A stretch of DNA of 64,000 nt, from assembly GCA_950022295.1 (NCBI GenBank), contig OX465600.1:206365782-206429781 (forward strand), given 5' to 3'. Every line of letters starts with the position of its first letter. Position 1 is the first letter of the stretch. Of the stretch, positions 19,972-29,963 are shown piece by piece. The notes below the pieces were generated by a model. The model had not been told where the DNA came from and ran no database searches. It saw nothing but the letters and a program-made list of their open reading frames with translations. The position numbers and the translations under genes were made by a program. The DNA comes from Bromus sterilis. Lineage: Eukaryota; Streptophyta; Magnoliopsida; Poales; Poaceae.

Positions 19972-22064
19972 TGTCAGATCCCTCTGTTAGGTATGTACTA
20001 GGGTTAGCTAGTACCTTTGCATCATGCAAAAGTTTCAAAAAGAAACCTTGAAAATCATTTTCAAAATCCAAATGGGAGAAGGAACACCCCCCAGATGAAT
20101 TAATCCAAAAGGCCAGATAAAAATATTTTCCAAAAATTCATGTTAGAGTTTTGAAAAGTCTTATAAATGAGTGTGATCACATATCAAGTGATGTGGGACC
20201 CACCCCATGCTCATAGATTTTTCAAATATTCAAACAGTACCTTGGAATTAAAGAAATACCCCTTTTTGATTTAAAATTCAAATCATTTGAATTTTAAAAA
20301 TGTTGAAAGTTTATGAGTGGCTAGTCTATATTATTATGAGGCCACATAAAAGTTTTCAGCATTTAATAAAATGGTTTGGTATTTTTTATCAGAGCCAAAA
20401 CAAATTACAGAAAAAGAAAGGAAAGATTAAACATAAAATAAAAGGAACAGCTTACCTGTCGCCCAGGGGCGAGGCCCACCTCTCCAGCCGGCCCAGCCCA
20501 CCTGGACCCTCCCCTGTCGTCTTCCTCCCCGCGCCCCCAAGGTGCTCGGTGGAAAGCCACCGACGCCACCGACGCCACCGCGACGCCCCGCAGCCCTCCA
20601 CCTGCCTCCCCGGCCGCCTTCTAGCGACGTGGAGAACCCTCCGAGCTCATCCTCTCCATTTCCCCCCTGGAAACCTCCTCCCCCTCTCCTCTTCGCGAGT
20701 TCATCGACATCCGAGAGCTCACCGGAGCGCACCGCCGTGGAAACCCGTGGCCACCTTCCTCCTAAGCCGCTGCCACCTTGTCCAGGACGCGCGCCGTCGT
20801 CGTCTTCATCGCCGTGTGCAAGCAATCGAAGCCAGGAGCCCCGAGCACGTCGTCCTCTTCACCGAGCCGCCGCTGAACCCGCAAGAGCTCGTCGTCGATT
20901 CCGCCGTAGCCACAGCTCCTCCGGCTTCCTCGAGTCCGTCTCTGCAACCAGGGTGAGCAGGCGCGTTTTTCCCCTCATCTTGCCGCTTGAATCCGTGCCC
21001 GAATCGTGATTCCGACGAGGTCCGAGACCAAGCGCCGCCGCTCGTCGTCGAGGTCATTCACCAGAGCCCCCGTTTGACCCCTGGATGGCTCCACTAGCTC
21101 TGCACACACCCCAGCTTCATTTCCATGCTCTCGGTTTCCAAATCCGTGCACAATTTGAAGAACCCGACGAGTCCAGTGCACGACTTCCGCCGCCGCTCGT
21201 CGCCGATGACGCTCCGGTGATCCCCATGGCTCCCTGATGACTCCACCCGATGCGGACGACCTCAAGTAGCAAGATGCCATCCACCCCGTGCTCTCCCGTG
21301 GCCGTTTGGTCACTCCGGCGACCACGCCGCCGTGTCCAGTGCCGCCGGCGACTAGCCGCCGGTAGGCTAGGTTAATTAGGGGGGCTAACCCCTGTTTAAT
21401 TAGGCCATTGGGCCACTGACAGGTGGGGCCAGCCACTAATTAACCCTTCGGGTTAATTTTAATCAGGGTATTAACCCCCCACTGTGGATGACAGGTGGGA
21501 CCCCTTTGTCAGTTTGACTGGTCAAACTCCCCTGCTGACGCAATAAATCAAAATTGTTTAAAATGAATTCCAGAAAATCCAGAAATTACCCCAAACTTTG
21601 GAAATTCATAGAAAATTCATATTAACTCCAAATTGGACAAATAATATATGAAAAATGATCAGGAGAAAATTATCTTTCCAAATATGCAACTTTCAAATCT
21701 GTTTGAGTTGAATTTAAAATGGGACCAGTAGCATATGTCATTTGGTTTATTTGAATTTAATTCAAATTCAAACCAAATGATTTTGCCACTTGGACCATGG
21801 ATTTATGATGCAAATCAACCACACTTCAGAGGCATATCATACACATTTGAAGTTAATTCAAATTGATCAAACTATATCATATATAAGTTGATTAAGGTTG
21901 AATTCAAATGTGGAATTTGAATTTGCATTTAAAAATGCAATATATTCCACTTAAATGGAATTGTCTCACACATCAACACTTATACTTCAAGCTTCAACAT
22001 TCAATCATGTGCTTGAGCATTGCATTCATATTGATTGCTACTTCGTGCTTTGTTTGTCGAGTAG

Positions 22065-22130
22065 AGGTGGAACCGGAGCAAGAGATCACCCCCTTCGCTG
22101 AAGATCCAGAGCCCGAACCTCGTCAGCAAG
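22065..22130 (+). other. Putative LTR exon A (TE5 5' LTR), acidic peptide
   Basis: The 66-nt segment follows GTCGAGTAG and ends at AG/GCAAGC, phase 1 in and out. It reads VEPEQEITPFAEDPEPEP and on to RQQ. Confidence 0.45.
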
Positions 22131-23275
22131 GCAAGCAAAACCCCTTTGATCATGTCGATAAAATCCCACTTCCCTCTCATGTCTCGCTTATGCATTGTAT
22201 AGGATGATCACCGTGTTACGTTTCTACCGCATAGATGAACCCATTCCTTTGCATGACCTATCTTTTGTCACAGTAGTAGGCAAACCACAATCCTAGAAAA
22301 TGTAGGAGTTGAATGATATCATGTGGCCCCTGCAAATGTTACCGCTTATTGCATGCTTAGTATGATACCATGTTGTTACTGTGATGTGAGTCGGGATGGT
22401 AGTGATCATGTGTTGATGGTAGAAAAGTGTTGGTGAATCGAACCTAATACAAGGTGAACGATGAGAGGCTGTGTAGGAGTACACGGTGGGTTGTCTCGTT
22501 GAACACCGCCCTAAGTCCGAGTTCTTGTGTGGTGATCCAAGATGAAGAGTACAACCACACATTGGGCTCACTGACCCCTCTCGACTTATTAACTCATCCC
22601 TTTCGATGTCCAGATGCCGTAGTAGTTCGGAGTTCTGGTAGGCTTGTGGCCTGGATGCTAAGTGAGAGAACGGCTCAACCGAGACCAGCTTATGCACCAC
22701 GCACACGTCGCTTGGGTCCACTTCGGTAAACCGGCCGGGTTCACGATAGTGGTAACCAACCCAAGTAGGCGGCTTTCTTGGACTAGATAGGCTATGAGAT
22801 AACAGTTGTGGTGAGCATCCTCGCTGGCACCCCTTGAATGGTGTCGAGATAAGAGGCGGTAAATGATGGTCATGTGTGTGTAGCGGTACACCCTTGCAAG
22901 GTTAACAAAACTATTCGAATAGCCGCGTCCGCGGTTATGGACTGCTTGGAAAGCTTAGCTTGATTATTAGATAACTTGAACCGGATACTTCTAAAACACA
23001 CCAAGATAAGTGTGAGTGCTATGGCGTGCCTCCTCGTGGGGAAGTCGAGGAAGGCACCATAGTGGTGTATTGGTTGGTGAAAGTAGTGGACTCGTGTACG
23101 CTTCTTACCTCAAAGTCTGGTACTCGTAGTTCAGGATTAGCCAAGTCAAAGCTGGCATTTCTGCAAGTGAACCCCACCTCCCTTTACCTTGATACATGTG
23201 CATGAGTAGTATAGCTCCTATGTAAGTCTTGCTGAGTACGACTTTGTACTCACGTTTGCTTAATATATGTTTTAG

Positions 23276-23325
23276 ATGACGTCACTGACCCAGAAGGTGG
23301 CTTCTTCATCGAGCTGGACGACTGA
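23276..23325 (+). other. Putative LTR exon B (TE5 5' LTR)
   Basis: It follows TATATGTTTTAG. Joined in phase to exon A it reads DDVTDPEGGFFIELDD and TGA (23323-23325), resembling the DPSTGRYFVEV tail in the TE1 family. Confidence 0.45.
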
Positions 23326-24058
23326 AGTTAAGCTAGTCTAGTCCCAGTCAGCAGACTGGTTCCCTCGTGGAGGGCTTTATGTTTGAATAAGGCTTCTTAA
23401 GCCAATTTGTTAAACTTGTCTGTACTCAGACATAATTTGCTTCCGTTCTGTGTTGTAATGTTGGATCACTCGTAAGTGATCTCTGTGTGTACTCTATAAG
23501 AGTTATAAATAAAATGTACACTTTGTAGAGAATTGCAATGGTACCTGCTGTTCATACAAGGCATGTGTGCTGCGTGTATGTTTATAACATGCATGTCTTT
23601 GTATGGGTTTTCGAGACCTTAGTTGTGTTCTGGCTGGCGGTCTTTTATACACCAAGTGGCCCTTAGATGTGCGCAGCTTGGGGCATCGCGATGCGATTGC
23701 TTGAGACTCTGTCTCGTGCACACTTTGTGGTATGATCGAGCCCGCCCTAGACCCCGACTAAGTGATCGGGCTGGAGTAAGTCTATGTAAGAGTTTTGAGA
23801 TAGTCGATAATATGGTTGAGGCGACTTGTCTTTGAATATGGGAGTTCACCACCCATATCAGTAGACTTGTGTGCGTACGATGAGGACCCATTACAGTTGA
23901 TCATCCGGCCTGGATGGGATGCCCCTCACGTACGATGCTTTCCGAGAATGTTCAGTGCTTGGCCTTGTCTGCTTAGACAAGTGGGTGCGGTTCTCGGCTC
24001 TCCATATGACTATGTCTTAACTGTACTTGCATACGCTAACCCCGGGTCCCGACAGACT

Positions 24059-24070
24059 TGGTATCAGAGC
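24059..24070 (+). promoter_or_regulatory. TE5 primer-binding site
   Basis: TGGTATCAGAGC, complementary to the 3' end of initiator Met-tRNA, starts four bases after the LTR end. Confidence 0.92.
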
Positions 24071-24355
24071 AGGACTGACTGTAGGACTAGTAGCCTTGGC
24101 CGAAGTTAAGTCTAGCATTCTATAGTTATATAGTTACTCTGGGTATATAAGGGAACAACGTAAGGCTTCATTTTTTCTCCTTACCTCCTTCGTTCTGAGT
24201 TCTGAGTCACCCTCATCTTACTCTACGGGAAGATAGGACTAGGCTCTCCTCTGTCTGATTAGCATATCTCGTTGATTGCTTCCTTATAGCCATAGGAAAG
24301 TTGTGTCCAGGTTTTCCTAGCATTTTTGTAATGCTGATTTCTTACATCGTATTAT

Positions 24356-24482
24356 GTAAGTGCTGTTTTGCATGATTGAAAGAAATTGTCATTTCTTACA
24401 ATTACAGCCGTTATGCTGTCCGAGTCATTCCAGGTTTATCATATAATCTGATGCATTTGCAAACTCTTGCTTTCTGTTTCAG
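24356..24482 (+). other. Candidate 127-nt intron in the TE5 leader
   Basis: The donor is TAT/GTAAGT, the body is U-rich, CTGAT lies about 40 bases from the end as a possible branch point, and the acceptor TTTCTGTTTCAG abuts the ATG of the extra ORF. This is as good as an ordinary plant intron. Removing it would shorten the leader and bring the extra ORF nearer the cap. Splicing itself is inferred. Confidence 0.55.
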
Positions 24483-25262
24483 ATGGCAAATCTTCCCCCT
24501 CAGCAGATTGTTCGTTTGACCAGGTGCCTCGGTGTGCGTGGCCACCCCGCCACGTTGATCGAGATGATGTCCTACGTGGGATATCGATGGTACCCTGAGT
24601 ACACCATCGAGGAGCAGTTCCACGACTTCAACCAGACGCAGTTCCACTGCATTGTCCGGATCTACCCACACCACGTTGGAGTCACCCAGCCTATCCACTT
24701 TGGACATGGCATCGGCGTTACCGAGAACATGGCTGTGCAGGATGCTGCATACTCATGTATCACACTGCTGAGAGAGGAGCACACTTTGCTGAGAGAGACT
24801 TCTTTCCGCTATATCCCAGCTGCACTTCCAGGAGAAGAGGGATATTATACCGGACTCTACTCTGATCACTCCGCAGAGGATCCAGCACTCCAGGTGACTG
24901 CTAGGTTTGCTAGTGACAGAGATCGTGATGCACGTGCTCTCCGTTTCGAGCTCCACGCCACTCGTGTTCGTCTGTACCGAGCACTGACGCTCTTGGCACC
25001 CTTTGTGAGCGTGGGATCAGTGGAGTACGATGCGATCTATCCAGTGAGGACCCAGATGCCTTCTCGAGTTGCTTGGCCCGATATTGGAGGAGTCTTTCCA
25101 CCCCGTGGTCCTTTGCTTCCACCCTACGCTGGACCTAGGCCCCATCCTTGGCCAAATGGATATCAGGGTCCACAAGCCTCCGTGTTTTCCGATGGTCACC
25201 TCCAGCTACCGGGATATGCGGGTAACTTTTATGAGGATTACTATGGAGATGGAGATGAGTGA
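24483..25262 (+). CDS. TE5 extra ORF between primer site and gag (259 aa, unknown function)
   Basis: The ATG at 24483 directly follows an acceptor-like TTTCTGTTTCAG, and the frame is open to TGA at 25260. I recognise no named family. Residues about 37-99 suggest an alpha-beta-beta-beta-alpha order like a double-stranded-RNA-binding fold: QFHCIVRIYP, then FGHGIG, then AVQDAAYSCITLLREE as last helix. The lysines that normally contact RNA at the start of that helix are absent, so RNA binding is only a guess. Residues 139-172 look like an amphipathic helix rich in Arg, Asp and Leu. Residues 190-245 are rich in Pro, Gly and Tyr, and the end is acidic (YEDYYGDGDE). It is intact while gag-pol carries a stop and a truncation. 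TE4 and TE6 have no such ORF in their leaders. Standard chromoviruses do not need one. Confidence 0.7.
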   Translation: MANLPPQQIVRLTRCLGVRGHPATLIEMMSYVGYRWYPEYTIEEQFHDFNQTQFHCIVRIYPHHVGVTQPIHFGHGIGVTENMAVQDAAYSCITLLREEHTLLRETSFRYIPAALPGEEGYYTGLYSDHSAEDPALQVTARFASDRDRDARALRFELHATRVRLYRALTLLAPFVSVGSVEYDAIYPVRTQMPSRVAWPDIGGVFPPRGPLLPPYAGPRPHPWPNGYQGPQASVFSDGHLQLPGYAGNFYEDYYGDGDE

Positions 25263-25594
25263 GACCGCCTGTGGTCTTACTTAGTGAGGATGTAGTAGTA
25301 TCCTAGTATATTGTAAGCAAGGTGTCTAAGTTCCAGAGGCTTAGATAAATAATGTATAGGAAGTCAGAGTGCCTCTGAAGGATGTATCATCTTCATCACG
25401 TTTGTATTAGCTTAGTGCTTGTACTAAAACGATGTATGGTTTGTATGACAGCTTGTGAATATATGGCTTGTATGCTTTTATCACCATGTTGTCAAGATGA
25501 TTACTTCCTTTGCTCTGTAATCCTTCGAGTACTTCAATACCTTGATTAGACTCTTGAAATCAACTCTGTTTGACTTTGGTTTTTCACCTTCAGG
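25263..25594 (+). other. TE5 spacer between extra ORF and gag, possible second intron
   Basis: The spacer has no ORF of note. TATT/GTAAGC (GT at 25313-25314) and TTTTTCACCTTCAG (to 25593) could bound a 281-nt intron ending one base before the gag ATG. This would allow a gag message separate from one carrying the extra ORF. Confidence 0.4.
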
Positions 25595-28024
25595 ATGTCT
25601 CAAGGAACACGTGGCCAGATTGGTCGTAACCAAGGTCGTGGGAACAATCAGGAGGAAGATAACCTTCCACCCCCACCCACAATGGCCCAAGTTCTGATGG
25701 AGGTCGAGAGGAACCGCCGTGACTCTCACCACCTACTAGAAGTCATTGCACGCAACATCACTCAGCAGCGCAATGAGCTGGTGTCTCTGAACGACTTCAT
25801 CCGGCTTCATCCCCCGGTTTTCCGTTACTCCACCGAGCCCCTTGACGCCAATGACTGGCTTCGCAGCATCGAGAGGAAGCTCCAAGCCGGCCATGTTGCA
25901 GATGGCGACAAGGTCAATTATGCCACCTATCACCTCGAAGGTGCCGCGAGCTCTTGGTGGGAGAATTTTCTGAATATGCGCCCAGTTGGACCACCTGCAT
26001 CTTGGGAGGAGTTCTGTACCTCTTTCCGCGAGTACCACATTCCCAAAGGTCTCATGGACCGCAAGCGTGAGGAATTCTGTAACCTCACTCAAGGCAGAAG
26101 AACAGTTGACGAGTTTAGTCGTGAGTTCAACCGACTTGCTCGTTATGCCACCGAAGAAGTCTCCACCGACTCCAAGAAACAAGAGAGGTTCCGTCGTGGC
26201 CTCAATAGTGGACTCCGTCGCGAGCTCAATCTTCATGACTTTGCCACTTTCCAGGTCCTTGTCAACAAGGCCATCAAGGCAGAGGACATGAACACCCCCA
26301 ATGACTTTCGCAAACACCCTAGAGATGACGGTTCATCCAGTTCTGGTTCCCAGAAGCGCAAGATCTGGATCCCCAATAGCATGTTCCGCCAGAACCACCC
26401 ACCGAGGCCATCCTATGCGGCGCCTCGTCCACCCACCCAGTTCCACCCAGCTCCACCAAACAACCCAGCTCCGCGAACTGTTTTCGGAGCCTGTTATAAG
26501 TGTGGTCAGGCAGGCCACTATTCTCGAGAGTGTCCCCAGAACCAGCTCCAACACCAGAATGCTCCACCACGTGCCGGAGGCAACCACAATAACAATGGTC
26601 GTGGCAAGCCACCCCAGAAGGTCTTCACCGCCAAACCCGCTCCTCCCACCACTCGTGGACGTCTGAACCAGATTGCCGCTGAAGAGACTGACGACACCAC
26701 TGACGTCATTCTTGGTACGCTTCCAGTCAATTTTGTTCCTACTTCCGTTCTTTTCGACCCAGGAGCATCTCATTCATTCATGTCGGAAAGTTATGCACTT
26801 CGTCATGAGTTACCCTTTGTTGAATTGTCCACCCCAATGATTATTCAAACTCCAGGGTCAAGATGGCAAACTAATAGAGTGAGCCATGGTAATCAAATTG
26901 CAATTGAGGGTTTAATATTCCTTGCTTCACTCATAGCCCTCAAGTCTTCAGACATTGATGTCATCCTTGGCATGGATTGGCTAACAAGACAGAATGCCTA
27001 CCTGGATTGCAAAGGCAAATCCGTGAATCTCACCCACCCTTCAGGCACAACCGTTAACTATACCTCACCCAGAACAAGAACCCAAGTGCATTCCTTGAAT
27101 GTACTTCCCCTTCCCGAACTTGAAGATATTCCGGTGGTTCGTGACTTCCCGGATGTCTTTCCTGAAGAGCTGCCGGGCATGCCACCCGACAGATGTGTAG
27201 AGTTTATAGTGGATCTTGTTCCAGGAACCGCACCAATTTCCAAACGCCCATATAAAATGGCCCCACATGAGTTAGCTGAGCTAAAAACCCAACTTGATGC
27301 TTCGTTGGCAAAAGGCTTCATCCGCCCTAGCTCATCGCCATGGGGTTGCCCCGTTCTGTTCGTAAAGAAGAAAGATGGAACAGAAAGGATGTGCGTAGAT
27401 TATCGCCCGCTAAATTTAGCGACGATAAAGAACAAATACCCACTGCCTAGGATCAATGATCTTTATGATCAACTTGCAGGATCCGCTGTCTTCTCAAAGA
27501 TGGATTTGAGATTAGGTTATCATCAGATCCGAATCCGAAATGAGGACATCCCCAAAACGGATTTTACTACTCGTTATGGTCTTTACGAGTACACCGTCAT
27601 GTCCTTTGGTTTAACCAATGCCCCCGCCACATTCTCACGCTTGATGAATTCGATCTTCATGGAGTACCTAGATAAATTTGTTGTAGTTTATCTTGATGAT
27701 ATTCTCATCTACTCGAAGAACGAAGGAGATCATGCCGAACACTTAAGGCTGGTATTGATGAAAGTTAGAGAGCATCGCCTGTACGCTAAATTCTCCAAGT
27801 GTGAATTCTGGCTACCAGAAGTGACCTACTTAGGCCACGTGATTTCTGCAAAAGGCATTGCTGTGAATCCCGAGAGAGTTCAGGCCGTCCTTGACTGGAC
27901 TCCACCTGAATCGGTTAAGCAAGTTAGAAGTTTTCTTGGCCTAGCCAGCTATTGCCGTCGCTTCGTCGAGAACTTTTCTAAAGTTGCAAAGCCTCTAACT
28001 GAGCTCCTCAAGAAAGATAAGTAA
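25595..28024 (+). pseudogene. gag-pol: TE5 gag, protease and reverse transcriptase (809 codons to a stop)
   Basis: The ATG at 25595 opens a fused gag-pol frame. The gag capsid region spans about residues 60-235 (LEGAASSWWENF, FNRLARYA), followed by a CCHC knuckle CYKCGQAGHYSREC near residue 300. The protease motif near residue 388 is FDPGASHSF: the usual DSG or DTG is DPG, which should disable cleavage. RT runs from about residue 520 with YLDD at 699-702 and is otherwise well kept. The frame ends at TAA 28022-28024, a Lys-codon nonsense change, but continues unbroken behind it. Gag packages the RNA, protease matures the polyprotein and RT makes the cDNA. Only this stop interrupts gag-pol before the truncation, which fits a young element. 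Confidence 0.93.
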
Positions 28025-29962
28025 TTCTTATGGACTCCCAAGTGCGAGGAAAGCTTTCAAGAGCTAAAAAGAAGGTTGACTTCTGCACCCGTACTTGCAC
28101 CTCCAAACACCAAAAGGGATTTCGAGATCTATTGTGATGCATCACGGCAAGGGTTAGGATGCATACTGCTGCACGATCGACATGTGGTAGCTTATGCTTC
28201 ACGCCAGTTGCAGCCACATGAAGAGAATTATCCTACCCATGACCTTGAATTCGCTGCCGTAGTTCATGCTCTAACAACTTGGCGACATTACCTCCTTGGT
28301 AATCGTTGTGAGATTTATTCTGACCACCAAAGCCTCAAATATATTTTCACCCAGCCAGATCTTAATCTCAGGCAAAGACGCTGGATTGAGTTGATAAAAG
28401 ATTACGACGTAGCAATTTCTTACACCCCAGGCAAAGCCAATGTCATGGCTGATGCACTAAGTCGTAAGTCGTACTGTAACAACCTCATGTTACGGCAGTA
28501 TCAACCACTTCTTCATGAGGACTTTCGCAAGCTCAACCTTGAAATTGTTCCTCATGGCTATCTTTCTACCTTGGTGGTGAAACCAACTCTTGAGGATCAA
28601 ATCATGGTTGCCCAAAGGCGTGCACGAGGTGTTCGCCGGATCAAGGAGAACATTGCTAGCGGAGGTGCTAAATGTTTCTCCACAGATAGCAAGGGAACGG
28701 TTTTCTTTGGAAATCGTTTGGTAGTACCTAAGAATAAGGAACTAAGGCAACTTATCCTCAAGGAAGCCCATGACACACCCCTCTCAATTCATCCCGGTAG
28801 CACAAAAATGTACCGAGATCTACGCCAGAGATTTTGGTGGACTAGGATGAAGAGAGACATTGCTCAATTTGTTGCCGAATGTGATGTTTGTCGTCGCATT
28901 AAGGCAGAACATCAAAGACCTGCTGGTACACTTCAACCTTTGTCCATTCCCGAGTGGAAATGGGACAAAGTCGGTATGGACTTCATCACCGGCTTTCCAA
29001 GAACCCAAAAAGGAAACAATGCCATCTTCGTTGTCATAGATAGGCTTTCCAAAGTTGCTCACTTCCTTCCGGTTCGCGAGTCTATAACTGCTAGTCAGTT
29101 AGCGGACTTGTACATCTCCAGAATTGTATCACTTCACGGTGTTCCGTTGGAAATCAATTCTGATCGCGGTAGCCTTTTCACCTCTAGATTTTGGGGAAGC
29201 TTCCAACATGCTATGGGAACTCATCTCTCCTTTAGTACAGCTTTCCATCCTCAGTCTAGCGGTCAAGTCGAAAGGGTTAACCAAATTCTTGAAGACATGC
29301 TCAGAGCTTGTGTTATCTCATTCGGAAAGAATTGGGAGAATTCTCTTCCGTATGCCGAATTTGCTTATAACAATAGTTTTCAATCTAGTCTGAACATGGC
29401 TCCTTTTGAACTCCTGTATGGACGACGATGTCGAACACCACTAAACTGGTCTGAAACCGGTGAAAGACAATTCTTTGGACCGGATATGATCAAGGAAGCA
29501 GAAGAGCAAGTTCGAATTGTTCGTGATCAATTGAAATCAGCCCAGTCTCGTCAGAAAAGCTACTATGATCGTCATCATAGGCAAGAAAGCTACAACCTGG
29601 ATGAGAAGGCTTACCTTCGGGTTACTCCTCTGAAGGGAACCCAACGTTTCGGTATCAAAGGCAAGTTGGCCCCACGTTACATCGGACCTTTCCGCGTTAT
29701 TGCTAAACGTGGAGAAGTTGCCTACCAACTTGAACTACCTCCGCACCTTTCCCGAGTACACGATGTATTCCATGTGTCCCAACTCAGGCGTTGCTTCAAG
29801 GACCCCATCCGCGAAGTCGACCATGAAACGCTTGATCTCCAAGATGACCTTTCTTATCGAGAATACCCCGTTCGTATTCTTGATTCCGCAGAGCGTGTCA
29901 CTCGTCGTCAGAAGATTAGGTTTCTGAAAGTGCAATGGTCACACCACTCCGAAAGAGAAGCC
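28025..29962 (+). pseudogene. pol: TE5 RNase H, integrase and start of chromodomain (3' truncated)
   Basis: The frame is the same as the upstream gag-RT frame. RNase H spans FEIYCDASRQGLG to ADALSRK. Integrase has the zinc finger (HPGSTKMYRDL, CDVCRRIK) and DDE residues in VGMDFITGF, NSDRGSLF and QVERVNQ. The GPY/F-type motif is APRYIGPFRV. The chromodomain breaks off after WSHHSEREA at about 29962, where the frame runs into reverse-complement TE4 sequence and stops at 29977. The final residues, stop codon, hairpin and polypurine tract are missing. The junction lies within GCCA shared by both partners. Confidence 0.93.
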
Positions 29963-29963
29963 A

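Larger units (their letters stand above)
17687..24054. repeat. Direct duplication, copy 1 (TE4 pol flank plus TE5 5' LTR)
   Basis: This 6368-bp block recurs at 29960-36327, offset 12,273 bp, without an indel that I can see. By eye 7 differences fall in 17687-21100 and about 26 in 21101-24054. The left edge shares GCCA with the other copy's left neighbour. Confidence 0.92.
19972..24054 (+). repeat. TE5 5' LTR (4083 bp)
   Basis: It runs from TGTCAGATCC to GGGTCCCGACA. It has AT-rich U3, a GC-rich leader (20455-21000) with Pro/Ser-rich ORFs and a donor-like CCAGG/GTGAGC at 20952, exon A, the shared TTCGAATAGCC block near 22910, exon B, and AATAAA signals near 23506. No clear TATA box was found; TCTATATTATTATG at about 20322 is a weak candidate. 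Confidence 0.95.

Noticed and set aside
20300..21009. Long Pro/Ser-rich ORFs in the TE5 LTR leader (also 32573-33282)
   Set aside because: GC-rich low-complexity DNA is open in several frames at once. Conservation between the two copies comes from the recent duplication. None reaches the donor at 20952 in the phase exon A needs with an ATG.
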